Counted from the first letter of the stretch, positions 1-6,445 are shown. The stretch is 9,778 bases of DNA from Vampirovibrionales bacterium (GCA_021299615.1 JAJTHC010000210.1:1-9778), one strand, 5' to 3'. Notes: a model not told the origin generated them from the letters alone. Made by a program: numbers and translations.

Positions 1-10
1 GAGTTTCACC

Positions 11-385
11 ATGAATCAGCGACAAGAGTTTACACGAGTCGATCGTGTGCGTAAAGCCATTCAGCGTGAAATGGGCGATATTTTACGCACCGAAATGAAG
101 GATCCTCGCTTGGATGACTTGGTGATTTCGGTCACCGAAGTGGATTTAACGCCTGATTTAAGCGTGGCGAAAATCTATTTAAGCATTTTCTTAGACGATG
201 AAGATGAACGCAACGAAATCATGACGATTTTGATTTCGCATCAATCCAAGGCTCGCAAAGCGTTGGGGCATCGTGTTCGTTTGCGTCACACGCCTGAAGT
301 GCATTTTAAGTTTGACGATTCCCTTGAGCGTGGCGTGCGGATGAGTCAACTCTTGGATAAAATCGCTCGTGGTGAAATCGAGTAA
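11..385 (+). CDS. rbfA: Ribosome-binding factor A (30S maturation)
   Basis: RbfA is a small cytoplasmic KH-like protein that binds the immature 30S subunit, helps finish 16S rRNA 5'-end processing and supports growth in the cold. The 124-aa product has the usual family length. It shows the expected pattern: an N-terminal basic helix (RVRKAIQREMGDILRTEMKD), the 'DPR' turn near residues 32-34, then the strand 'VISVTEVDLTPDLSVAKIYLSIF', and a second half with 'RHTPEVHFKFDDSLERG' near residues 91-111, which is the classic RbfA C-terminal signature. Only ten bases lie upstream, so neither a promoter nor a clear ribosome-binding site can be judged. In many bacteria rbfA follows nusA-infB, and that may be the case to the left of this window (inference). 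It is followed by a repeat array, not by truB. Confidence 0.95.
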   Translation: MNQRQEFTRVDRVRKAIQREMGDILRTEMKDPRLDDLVISVTEVDLTPDLSVAKIYLSIFLDDEDERNEIMTILISHQSKARKALGHRVRLRHTPEVHFKFDDSLERGVRMSQLLDKIARGEIE

Positions 386-388
386 AAT

Positions 389-540
389 CTTTAGTTTCTT
401 TAGCTTTCAAAACTAAACCTTTAGTTTTGCATACTAAACATTTAGTTTCTTTAGTTTTCAAAGCTAAATCTTTCGTTTCACAAACTAAACCTTTAGCTCC
501 AAGACTAAACCTTTCGTTTTTAGTGTACCTTTAGTTTTTT
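389..540. repeat. Array of ~21-bp self-complementary tandem repeats
   Basis: Almost the whole gap between rbfA and the exonuclease gene consists of degenerate units that begin CTTTAG or CTTTCG and end ACTAAAC or GCTAAAT. Full units lie at 398-418, 419-439, 449-469, 470-490 and 491-510. Partial units lie at 389-397, 440-448, 511-528 and 529-540. Each full unit is itself a near palindrome: a TTTAGTTTT-like left arm and an AAAACTAAA-like right arm around a short centre. The centre varies more than the arms, so each unit could form a small hairpin or be a two-fold-symmetric protein site. Unit length is 21 bp in four copies and 20 bp in one. The function is unknown. The array starts four bases after the rbfA stop codon and ends 17 bases before the next start codon. 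Confidence 0.85.
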
Positions 541-557
541 GTAGATGAGGATAAAAA

Positions 558-1355
558 ATGAGTCAAGGCAATCGCTATACCTTAATTTCATGGAACGTCA
601 ATGGCATTCGAGCCGCTCATAAAAAGGGCTTTTTAGACTGGCTGGAACAAACGTCCCCCGATGTCTTGTGCCTGCAAGAAACCAAGATTCAAGACCACCA
701 GCTCACCGAAGAAATGCGGCATCCCCCAGGTGGGTATCATGCGTATTACAGTCATGCGACTCGCCCAGGCTATAGTGGTACCGCCATTTATTCTCGGGTG
801 GAACCGCTGAATGTCGTCGAAGGCTTTGGGGTGGATCGCTTTGATTGTGAAGGGCGGACGCTTATGGCAGAGTTTGACGAGTTTATTTTGTACGGCATGT
901 ACTACCCCAATGGGGCGTCTAGTGACGAGCGTTTGCAGTATAAAATGGACTTTTACCATGCTTTTTTGGAAGATCACATCAAACCCTTGCAGGCTCAAAC
1001 CGACAAACCCATTGTGTTGACGGGTGATTTCAATACGGCTCATTTTGCGATAGATTTGGCTCGCCCGAAAGACAATGAGAAGGTCTCAGGGTTTTTGCCT
1101 CAAGAACGTGCGTGGATGGATGACTTGGTGGATGCGGGTTTTGTCGACACCTTTCGTTTGAAGCACCCCGATGAGACGGAACGCTATAGTTGGTGGGCAA
1201 TGCGGACTCGTGCAAGGGAACGCAACGTCGGTTGGCGGATCGATTATTTTTTCACCTCAAAATCGCTTACGCCTTATATTGTGGATGCCGACATTCACGA
1301 TCACACCGAAGGCTCGGATCACGCCCCTGTTTACCTAGAACTTCAATTTTCATAA
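558..1355 (+). CDS. xthA: Exodeoxyribonuclease III / AP endonuclease family protein
   Basis: This is a Mg2+-dependent endonuclease/exonuclease/phosphatase-fold enzyme of base excision repair, which cuts DNA at abasic sites and trims 3' ends. At 265 aa it has the usual ExoIII length. Family motifs appear in order: SWNVNG with N13, LQETK with metal ligand E41, YGMYYPNG with Y115, TGDFN with D157 and N159, GWRIDYFF with D229, and the terminal GSDHAPV with the D254-H255 pair. All expected active-site residues are present. The segment after GDFN (DLARPKDNEKVSGFLPQERAWMDDL) matches the ExoA/XthA subgroup. The start ATG has AGGA at 548-551, six bases upstream. Its promoter must lie in or near the preceding repeat array, or it is co-transcribed with rbfA. 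xthA and exoA are both used as names for this group. Confidence 0.93.
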   Translation: MSQGNRYTLISWNVNGIRAAHKKGFLDWLEQTSPDVLCLQETKIQDHQLTEEMRHPPGGYHAYYSHATRPGYSGTAIYSRVEPLNVVEGFGVDRFDCEGRTLMAEFDEFILYGMYYPNGASSDERLQYKMDFYHAFLEDHIKPLQAQTDKPIVLTGDFNTAHFAIDLARPKDNEKVSGFLPQERAWMDDLVDAGFVDTFRLKHPDETERYSWWAMRTRARERNVGWRIDYFFTSKSLTPYIVDADIHDHTEGSDHAPVYLELQFS

Positions 1356-1380
1356 AAAAAGGCTCGATTTTCTTTTTTTA

Positions 1381-1389
1381 TGCTAAAAT
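1381..1389 (+). promoter_or_regulatory. Possible extended -10 promoter for the DUF561 gene
   Basis: TGCTAAAAT fits an extended -10 (TG, one base, TAAAAT) and lies 35 bases before the DUF561 start codon in AT-rich DNA. There is no good -35 hexamer at normal spacing. The call rests on the -10 alone. Confidence 0.35.
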
Positions 1390-1424
1390 GAATCATAATT
1401 ATTTTTAGTAAAGGAATCTTTATC

Positions 1425-2138
1425 ATGCGTCCATTTGTAAAAGCTATTGCAGGTATTGCGAATCAAAATGTGGAAAACGTGGCTCTTTTAGCCCAAATCG
1501 CTGAACTCGCAGGCGTGCAAGCCCTTGATGTTTCCGCTAATGTAGCGTGTGTAAAAGTGGCTCGCCACGCATTCCATGGTCAACTATTTGCTTCGGCTGT
1601 TTCGGCTGAAGACTTGCGTTTAGCCGTTGAAGCTGGTGCCGATGTCGCTGAACTCGGCAATTTCGACGATATGTACGCTCACGGTGACTTCATCACCGCT
1701 GCTGAAGTGATGACACTCGCTCAAGAAACTTTGCTTGCCTTGGCTGGTAAAGCTCCTCTTTGTGTGACGATCCCTGGTCATTTGAGTCGTGACACACAAG
1801 TAGAGATGCTCCATGCCTTGGCGGATATGGGTGTTGCCATGGTACAAACCGAAGGGGCGATTCGCTTATTGAATGATGAGAAAGTGCAATTGCTTTCTGT
1901 TGAAGAAAAAGCAGCCATGTCGCTTGAAAATGCTCGCTTCTTGGCTGAAGTCGGTCGCTTGCCTGTGATGGTGGCTTCTGGGATTTCATCGAACAATACG
2001 GCAGATGCCCTTCAAACAGGCACCGTTGCGGTAGGCATTGGTTCTTCTTTCAACAAGCTCGCTTCTGAAGAAGCGATGTTGGCTGAACTTTTGGCGTGTC
2101 AAGCGTCCCTTCAAAACACGCTTCAAGCCATTGCTTAA
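1425..2138 (+). CDS. DUF561 / Ycf23 family TIM-barrel-like protein
   Basis: The product is 237 aa and matches my recollection of the DUF561 (Ycf23) family, which is encoded in cyanobacteria and some plastid genomes and has no established function. Supporting segments in order are LDVSAN (34-39), GADVAELGNFDDMY (71-84), LCVTIPGHLSRDTQVEM (112-128), the MVQTEGA box (139-145), and a C-terminal glycine-rich loop VMVASGISSNNTADALQTGT (181-200) followed by VAVGIGSSFNKL. Alternating strands and helices with late glycine-rich loops suggest a (beta/alpha)8 barrel with a phosphate-binding site; this is inference from the pattern. There is no signal peptide or membrane segment, so it is probably cytoplasmic. 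AAGGAA at 1411-1416 lies eight bases before the ATG. It is probably its own transcription unit. The family assignment is fairly sure, the biochemical role is unknown. Confidence 0.85.
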   Translation: MRPFVKAIAGIANQNVENVALLAQIAELAGVQALDVSANVACVKVARHAFHGQLFASAVSAEDLRLAVEAGADVAELGNFDDMYAHGDFITAAEVMTLAQETLLALAGKAPLCVTIPGHLSRDTQVEMLHALADMGVAMVQTEGAIRLLNDEKVQLLSVEEKAAMSLENARFLAEVGRLPVMVASGISSNNTADALQTGTVAVGIGSSFNKLASEEAMLAELLACQASLQNTLQAIA

Positions 2139-2192
2139 GGTATTTGATATTAAGAAGGTAGACTCCTAAAAGATCGTTTCGACGGTAAGAAA

Positions 2193-2222
2193 TTGACGGT
2201 GGTTCGCTTATGGCTAGACAAT
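2193..2222 (+). promoter_or_regulatory. Possible sigma-70-type promoter for the aminotransferase
   Basis: TTGACG at 2193-2198 (five of six to TTGACA) and GACAAT at 2217-2222 (four of six to TATAAT) are separated by 18 bp. Transcription from here would carry the 2246-2357 palindromic region in a leader of roughly 190 bases. The evidence is motif match only. Confidence 0.35.
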
Positions 2223-2245
2223 TAAAAACACTCATTAACATTTAG

Positions 2246-2357
2246 CTTCTATAGAGAACACTATAGAAGACTCGGCGAAAGCTTTTTGTGGCAGTGAGAT
2301 TGCCACGCTACGCTCGCAATGACGGTATGTTTTTTGAGTTTCGCAGAGCTTTCTATA
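2246..2357. repeat. Palindromic interspersed element upstream of the aminotransferase
   Basis: Three nested structures are visible. CTTCTATAG (2246-2254) pairs perfectly with CTATAGAAG (2261-2269) around a six-base loop. GTGGCA (2288-2293) pairs with TGCCAC (2301-2306). The outer stretch starting at 2261 (CTATAGAAGACTCGGCGAAA) is matched, inverted and imperfectly, by the stretch ending at 2357 (TTTCGCAGAGCTTTCTATAG). The core at 2293-2323 (GTGAGATTGCCACGC, then TACGCTCGCAATGACGG) resembles a short repeat I recall from intergenic regions of many unrelated bacterial genomes, so a dispersed, non-coding element is the best reading. No ORF of note lies in it. Confidence 0.7.
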
Positions 2358-2403
2358 GCAACTTTTGAGTATTTCTCGTTTTTATTCTTTCATAACGAAG
2401 AAC

Positions 2404-2407
2404 GGAG
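2404..2407 (+). promoter_or_regulatory. Ribosome-binding site that sets the aminotransferase start
   Basis: GGAG ten bases before the ATG at 2418 supports that start. The in-frame ATG at 2319 lies inside the palindromic repeat and has no such site. Confidence 0.6.
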
Positions 2408-2417
2408 TCTTCTTAAT

Positions 2418-3701
2418 ATGCCATATTCAAACCTTTCCCCAGTTGAAACACTGGATGCTTCTTACCCTTTAACCACGGAGACTGATGACACGAACGCCTT
2501 TGAACCCATTCAACCCAATAGCCGTTTAGCCAGTTTACCGCTTTACGTCTTTGCCAGCCTTGAAGGCTTAAAGCAAAGCGTGCGTGAAAGTGGCTTGCCC
2601 TTGATTGACTTGGGCATGGGAAACCCTGATCAGCCGACGCATCCTGATATTTTGAATGCCTTGCATCATGCCATTTTGGATCCTGAAAATCACGGATACC
2701 CCAGCTTTAAGGGCAAAGCCACTTTGCGAGAAGCCATCGCCCAGTGGATGCACCGCCGTTACCACATTTCGCTCAATCCTGATTCGCAAATCTTACCATT
2801 GATCGGCTCAAAAGAAGGCATCGCCAATGTGATTTTAGCCTACCTCGAACCTGGGGATGTGTGCTTGGTGCCGTCTTTGTACTATCCGACTTATCAGCGT
2901 TCGACGGTGATTGCGGGCGGAACGCCTTATTTCATGCCACTCACCGAAGAAAACCACTTCTTGCCTGATTTAGATGCGATTCCTGCCGATGTCTGTAAAA
3001 AAGCCAAATTGCTTTTGTTGAACTATCCGAATAACCCCACAGGTGCGGAAGCGACGGCAGAGTTTTACGAAAAAGCCATCGCTTTTGCCAAGTTGCATCG
3101 ATTGGTTTTGGTGACCGATATGGCGTACGGCGAAATTGCCTTTGACGATTATGAACCCCTTTCCATTATGGAGTTTAAAGGCGCTCAAGATGTGGCGGTG
3201 GAGTTCCACTCCTTTTCCAAAACCTTCCACATGGCAGGCTGGCGTTTGGGCTTTGCAGTAGGGTCAAAATCCGTGATACGCAACTTGTATTTAGGCAAAA
3301 CCACCATTGATTATGGCGTCTGTAACGCCATTCAAGACGCTGGCACCTATGCCTTGAATCACGCCGAACGCTTGATTAAACCCATGTGTGCCATGTATCA
3401 AGAACGCCGTGATTACTTGGTAGACGCCTTTTCGGACTTGGGTTGGGATGTACAGGCTCCGAAATCGAGCTTTTACCTGTGGATGAAAATCCCGCCTGTA
3501 TTCGAGGAGTCTTATGAGTGGATTGAATACCTCATGCGTCAAACGGGTGTGGTGGTTACCCCTGGTGGAGCCTTCGGTTCGGATGGCGATCAGTATTTCA
3601 GGGTTTCGCTCGTGTCGCCTATGGACAAACTCAAGCGTGCGGTGAAAGCCTTGCATCAGAAGGGGATTCGCTTTGACATGGAAGCCCCTGTCGTGCTTTA
3701 A
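2418..3701 (+). CDS. alaC: Class I/II aminotransferase, AlaC / LL-DAP aminotransferase type
   Basis: This is a PLP-dependent cytosolic aminotransferase. The closest pattern I know is glutamate-pyruvate transaminase AlaC and the related LL-diaminopimelate aminotransferase-like group. From the ATG at 2418 the protein is 427 aa. Visible motifs are DLGMGNPDQPTHPDI (64-78), HGYPSFKGKATLREAI (92-107), GSKEGI (130-135), NYPNNPTGA (202-210) with the NPTG box, D234 and Y237 in VTDMAYGE for the cofactor ring, the Schiff-base lysine K268 in SFSKTFHMAGWRLGF, R276, and the carboxylate-binding R395 in FRVSLVSP. All key residues are intact. The reading frame stays open upstream to an ATG at 2319, but that part is encoded by a repeat and gives a sequence atypical of the family, so it was left out. 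Substrate (alanine/pyruvate versus diaminopimelate) cannot be settled by inspection. Confidence 0.9.
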   Translation: MPYSNLSPVETLDASYPLTTETDDTNAFEPIQPNSRLASLPLYVFASLEGLKQSVRESGLPLIDLGMGNPDQPTHPDILNALHHAILDPENHGYPSFKGKATLREAIAQWMHRRYHISLNPDSQILPLIGSKEGIANVILAYLEPGDVCLVPSLYYPTYQRSTVIAGGTPYFMPLTEENHFLPDLDAIPADVCKKAKLLLLNYPNNPTGAEATAEFYEKAIAFAKLHRLVLVTDMAYGEIAFDDYEPLSIMEFKGAQDVAVEFHSFSKTFHMAGWRLGFAVGSKSVIRNLYLGKTTIDYGVCNAIQDAGTYALNHAERLIKPMCAMYQERRDYLVDAFSDLGWDVQAPKSSFYLWMKIPPVFEESYEWIEYLMRQTGVVVTPGGAFGSDGDQYFRVSLVSPMDKLKRAVKALHQKGIRFDMEAPVVL

Positions 3702-3711
3702 AGAATCTTCC

Positions 3712-3840
3712 TGTCCCCTCTCCTAATTTTAGGAGAGGGAAGAGAACGTCGTAAGACGTTCGAGGGTGAGGTTAAACCTTAGACTCCGTTTGTGGGTTTA
3801 ACCGCCCCCTAACCCCCTCCTAAAATTAGGAGGGGGGACA
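3712..3840. repeat. 129-bp nested-hairpin interspersed element with inverted ends
   Basis: The element opens with TGTCCCC and closes with GGGGACA. Inside are four perfect stems: an 11-bp stem 3716-3726/3729-3739 (CCCTCTCCTAA arm), a 7-bp stem 3744-3750/3755-3761 with a GTAA loop, a 9-bp stem 3770-3778/3795-3803 (GGTTAAACC with GGTTTAACC), and an 11-bp stem 3813-3823/3826-3836 (CCCCCTCCTAA arm). The first and last hairpins are also near inverted copies of each other, so the whole unit can fold back on itself. This is typical of a MITE- or REP-like dispersed element. None of the hairpins is followed by a T-run, so it is not a standard terminator, although it may slow transcription leaving the aminotransferase gene. 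Confidence 0.8.
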
Positions 3841-3877
3841 AATCCACTGCTCATCTCTTTAAAACACGATATTATTA

Positions 3878-3906
3878 GTGACCGTGAAAAATAAGTGGTG
3901 TAAAAT
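3878..3906 (+). promoter_or_regulatory. Probable promoter of the plsY-gpsA unit
   Basis: GTGACC at 3878-3883 (four of six to TTGACA), a 17-bp spacer, and TAAAAT at 3901-3906 (five of six to TATAAT). The expected start point is near 3913, giving a leader of about 60 bases. A second -10-like box, TACAAT at 3919-3924, lacks a partner -35. Confidence 0.45.
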
Positions 3907-3959
3907 CTTCGCTTGCGTTACAATATAAGGGACGTAATTTAGATGTAAACGTCTTGTTT

Positions 3960-3963
3960 AGGA
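3960..3963 (+). promoter_or_regulatory. Ribosome-binding site that sets the plsY start
   Basis: AGGA lies eight bases before the ATG at 3972. The in-frame TTG at 3954, which would add six residues, has no such site upstream. Confidence 0.65.
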
Positions 3964-3971
3964 AACACCCC

Positions 3972-4589
3972 ATGCTTGAACGCTTTTTAGAACAGACGCC
4001 AATGCCGCTTCTTTGGGGAGCTTCACTCCTGCTGGGCTACCTTATGGGGGCGATTCCGATGGGTTATTTGGTCGCCAAACTCTTTTATAATAAGGATATT
4101 ACCCAAGAAGGAAGTGGCAATACGGGCGGCACAAACGTCATGCGTTTGTGTGGCAAAAAAGCGGGACTCGCTGTTTACGCCCTTGATTTTATCAAGGCGG
4201 TTCTGCCCGTTTTGGCGTTACGATTTCTTCTGCCTCAAGAAGCGTGGTTGCATGTGCTGGTAGGCATTATTGCGATTGTGGGTCATTCAAAGTCCGTTTT
4301 TTTAGGCTTTAAGGGTGGCAAAAGTGCCATGAGTTCCTTAGGTGTGATTTTTGCACTATCGCCCTATACCGCCTTAGTGCTTGCCGTGCTTTCGCTGACC
4401 TTGATTTTAAGCACTCGGGTGGTGTCGATCGCTTCATTGACGGCGGCGTTTTTAGCAACGCCTGTGATGTACCTATTCGGATCGCCTAAGCCTTATTTGG
4501 CTTTTACGGTGGCAGCGTGCATTTTGGTCTTTTTACGTCATCGAGACAATATCAAACGCCTGATGGCAGGCACCGAAAATAAAATTTAA
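3972..4589 (+). CDS. plsY: Acyl-phosphate:glycerol-3-phosphate acyltransferase PlsY
   Basis: PlsY is an inner-membrane enzyme that transfers the acyl group of acyl-phosphate to sn-glycerol-3-phosphate, giving lysophosphatidic acid, the first step of phospholipid synthesis. The 205-aa product has the usual length and about five hydrophobic spans (roughly 11-35, 63-86, 91-112, 123-147 and 150-188 including a turn). The three conserved cytoplasmic motifs are present: GSGNTGGTNVMR (47-58), KGGKSAMSSLG (114-124) and RHRDNIKRLMAGTE (189-202). H105 lies before motif 2. Two family-variable positions differ from common versions: GT for AT in motif 1 and S for G in motif 2. gpsA follows after 26 bp, so they probably form an operon in which the downstream gene supplies this enzyme's substrate. 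Confidence 0.95.
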   Translation: MLERFLEQTPMPLLWGASLLLGYLMGAIPMGYLVAKLFYNKDITQEGSGNTGGTNVMRLCGKKAGLAVYALDFIKAVLPVLALRFLLPQEAWLHVLVGIIAIVGHSKSVFLGFKGGKSAMSSLGVIFALSPYTALVLAVLSLTLILSTRVVSIASLTAAFLATPVMYLFGSPKPYLAFTVAACILVFLRHRDNIKRLMAGTENKI

Positions 4590-4615
4590 GGATTGAAGGA
4601 TTTTAGACGAATTCT

Positions 4616-5656
4616 ATGGAAAAAGACAAGACAGCCAAAAAATTATGTATTCTAGGGACAGGAAGCTGGGGCTTGACGCTGGCATGGATTTCCGCCCAAA
4701 GCCAGTTGAGGGATCCTGACAAAGCTCGTATGCACGTCACCTTATGGGGGCGTAATGAAGCCAAAGTAGATGCCTTCAAGCAAAATCGGCATGTGGACTT
4801 CCCTGTTCAAATGGATATTCCTGCTTCGGTTGAAATAACGTCCGACTTAGCGACTGCCGTGAAAGATGCCGATGCCGTCTTGTTTGTCGTCACCGCAAAG
4901 GCGACTCGTGAAGTGGCTCAAGCCATTTTGGCAACGGGGGCTTTGCCTGAAACGGCGATGCTGGTGAATGCGTCGAAAGGGCTGGAATATCCGTCATTAA
5001 AGCCGATGTCTCAAGTCTTGAAGGAGTATTTTCCCCATCATAAAATTGGCGTTTTGTCAGGACCGACACTGGCGAAAGAGATTTTAAAGGGGCTTCCCAC
5101 CGCTTGCACGATTTCAGCCGAATCGCTTGAAACGGCGAAAATATTACAAGAACTCTTAAATTGTGATAGACAGTTCCGTCTCTACACCAATACCGATGTC
5201 TTGGGTGTGGAACTCGCAGGGGCTTCTAAAAACGTATTTGCGATAGCCAGTGGTTTTATGACGGCGAAGGAATTGGGCGACAATGCCAAGGCGTCTTTGT
5301 TGACTCGAGGCTTGGCGGAAATGGCTCGTTTTTGCTTAGCTCAACACGCAGAAGAATCCACCATTTATGGCTTGGCTGGCTTAGGTGATATGTTAGCGAC
5401 CTGTAATTCACCGTTAAGCCGTAACTTTCAAGTGGGCTTTCGCCTTGGTAAGGGGGAGCCTTTAGAAGCGATTTTGGCAGATATGAAAGTGGTGGCAGAA
5501 GGCGTTCAAGCCGCCAAAGCCGTGCATAAAATTGCCAAAGAACTCGGGCTAGATATGCCGATTGTGGACTTGGTGGTACAAGCAGTGAGTGGTACGGAAG
5601 TGTCGCAAGAGATGATGATAAGGTCTTTGATGAACCGTAAGCTCAAGGCAGAATAA
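4616..5656 (+). CDS. gpsA: NAD(P)-dependent glycerol-3-phosphate dehydrogenase
   Basis: GpsA is a cytoplasmic enzyme reducing dihydroxyacetone phosphate to sn-glycerol-3-phosphate for membrane lipid synthesis. The 346-aa protein starts with the Rossmann motif GTGSWG (14-19). It then has WGRN (44-47), SKGLE with K121, LSGPTLAKEI (147-156), the catalytic lysine K205 in GASKNVFAIASG, and the substrate loop GLAGLGDMLATC (252-263) followed by SPLSRN (265-270). Two details stand out. The stretch between the first helix and the second strand (QSQLRDPDKARMH, 28-40) is longer than in most family members, and the usual GALKN box reads GASKN. AAGGA lies at 4596-4600, 15 bases before the ATG, which is far, so translation may depend on coupling to plsY. 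There is no strong plus-strand intrinsic terminator after it; an A/T-only inverted repeat (5675-5683/5698-5706) is the nearest candidate. Confidence 0.95.
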   Translation: MEKDKTAKKLCILGTGSWGLTLAWISAQSQLRDPDKARMHVTLWGRNEAKVDAFKQNRHVDFPVQMDIPASVEITSDLATAVKDADAVLFVVTAKATREVAQAILATGALPETAMLVNASKGLEYPSLKPMSQVLKEYFPHHKIGVLSGPTLAKEILKGLPTACTISAESLETAKILQELLNCDRQFRLYTNTDVLGVELAGASKNVFAIASGFMTAKELGDNAKASLLTRGLAEMARFCLAQHAEESTIYGLAGLGDMLATCNSPLSRNFQVGFRLGKGEPLEAILADMKVVAEGVQAAKAVHKIAKELGLDMPIVDLVVQAVSGTEVSQEMMIRSLMNRKLKAE

Positions 5657-5696
5657 TATAGCCGAGTTTATAGTGGTTTTTTTGCAAGGCTTTCAT

Positions 5697-5725
5697 AAAA
5701 AAAACCGTCTTCTGCGGGAAGACGG
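5697..5725 (-). terminator. Intrinsic terminator of the minus-strand unit
   Basis: CCGTCTTC (5705-5712) and GAAGACGG (5718-5725) form a perfect 8-bp stem with a five-base loop. Eight A at 5697-5704 become a U-run directly after the stem on the minus strand. It lies 60 bases beyond the stop codon of the minus-strand gene ending at 5785 and faces the end of gpsA. Confidence 0.85.
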
Positions 5726-5784
5726 CATGAGATAGAGGCATATAAAAACGCTATAAATTTCCTTAAACCACGACGTTAAACGTC

Positions 5785-6436
5785 TTAACTTTCTAGCATC
5801 GAGCTAATGTCAACGGAATCTCTAGGATCCAATTGACCAGGTTCGGCTAGTTTGGCGACGTATTGTCTACCATCTGGTGTGAATCCCCGTCCTTGCGTAT
5901 TCTTGTGTAATCTTGGTCTGCCACTTGCTTGTAAAAGAACTTCATTTTCGGTTTCTAATCGAGACACAAGATTTTCATTCCGCTTTTGGGCGGCGTTGGC
6001 ATGGACGATTCCTCCAAATACGGTAGCTCCAGCCGTCCATGCTGCCATCCATTTGCCTGTAGGGGTTTTCAATAATTCTTTTGTGAAATTACCAACAACT
6101 CCCCCTGATTTTTGAATTAATTTTCCTGAATTTTCTAAAACGATACCTGTTTTATTTAAGAATTTCGTCTCATTCCCTGTTTTAAATAAGGCTTGGGCAT
6201 CTGTTTTGATGCCTTGCCCCAATAAATTACTTTTAGCGGTATGAGTAAAAGATCCTACCTCGTCTCCCTTTTTAAAAATAGCATCAGCTAATAGCTCTTG
6301 ACCCACGTTCATTGCGGTAAAGCCTGCTGCAGTGCTTAAAGCCCCCCCCCACTGCGACGGTGGCAGGGTTTTGCAATTGTGTTTCGTAACGCCTTGCGGA
6401 CAAAGGTGGTTGTGAATAATTTCCGTAGTCTGCCAT
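5785..6436 (-). CDS. Unrecognised protein with two hydrophobic segments; frame broken at a G9 tract
   Basis: I do not recognise this family. Translation should begin at the ATG at 6436-6434, which has AAGGA nine bases upstream. The frame is lost at nine G (minus strand; plus 6342-6350) about 29 codons in: with nine G a stop follows after about 50 codons. With eight G the frame continues to 5785, giving 216 aa. An internal ATG at 6312 opens the 175-aa remainder but has no convincing ribosome-binding site. The restored protein has a Gln/Pro-containing N-terminus, a small-residue hydrophobic stretch across the junction (about 24-42, NPATVAVGGALSTAAGFTA), a Lys/Gly/Thr-rich middle, a second hydrophobic glycine-rich stretch (about 129-148, WMAAWTAGATVFGGIVHANA), a charged helix with coiled-coil look (about 151-169), and a polar tail. 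That the hydrophobic stretch runs smoothly across the junction supports the eight-G frame as the functional one. It lies downstream of a 62-aa gene and upstream of a strong terminator. Confidence 0.65.
6342..6350 (-). repeat. Nine-base homopolymer tract (G9 on the minus strand) inside a coding region
   Basis: Nine consecutive C on the plus strand, near codons 29-31 of the minus-strand gene. Tract length decides the frame: eight (or eleven) gives the long product, nine gives a short one. No other G/C homopolymer of this length occurs in the window. Confidence 0.85.
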
Positions 6437-6445
6437 AATTGAATG

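Noticed and set aside
389..540. CRISPR array
   Set aside because: Repeats adjoin directly, are degenerate, and there are no unique spacers or cas genes.
633..1043. 136-aa minus-strand reading opposite the exonuclease gene
   Set aside because: Antisense to a gene with complete active-site motifs; no family resemblance.
1354..1379. A/T-only inverted repeat after the exonuclease gene as an intrinsic terminator
   Set aside because: The AAAAAAAG / CTTTTTTT stem is almost all A-T and too weak to call.
2319..2417. In-frame upstream extension of the aminotransferase (33 residues)
   Set aside because: Begins inside a palindromic repeat, has no ribosome-binding site, and a better start with GGAG lies at 2418.
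3291..3656. 121-aa minus-strand reading opposite the aminotransferase gene
   Set aside because: Shadow of the coding frame; no ribosome-binding site or recognisable domain.
3954..3971. TTG start adding six residues to PlsY
   Set aside because: No ribosome-binding site before it; the ATG at 3972 has AGGA at proper distance.
5772..5784. 13-bp palindrome GACGTTAAACGTC as an operator
   Set aside because: Single copy located just past a stop codon, before a terminator; no promoter nearby, so probably chance.
5852..6115. 87-aa plus-strand reading opposite the minus-strand unknown gene
   Set aside because: The minus strand has ribosome-binding site, terminator and operon context; the plus reading has none.
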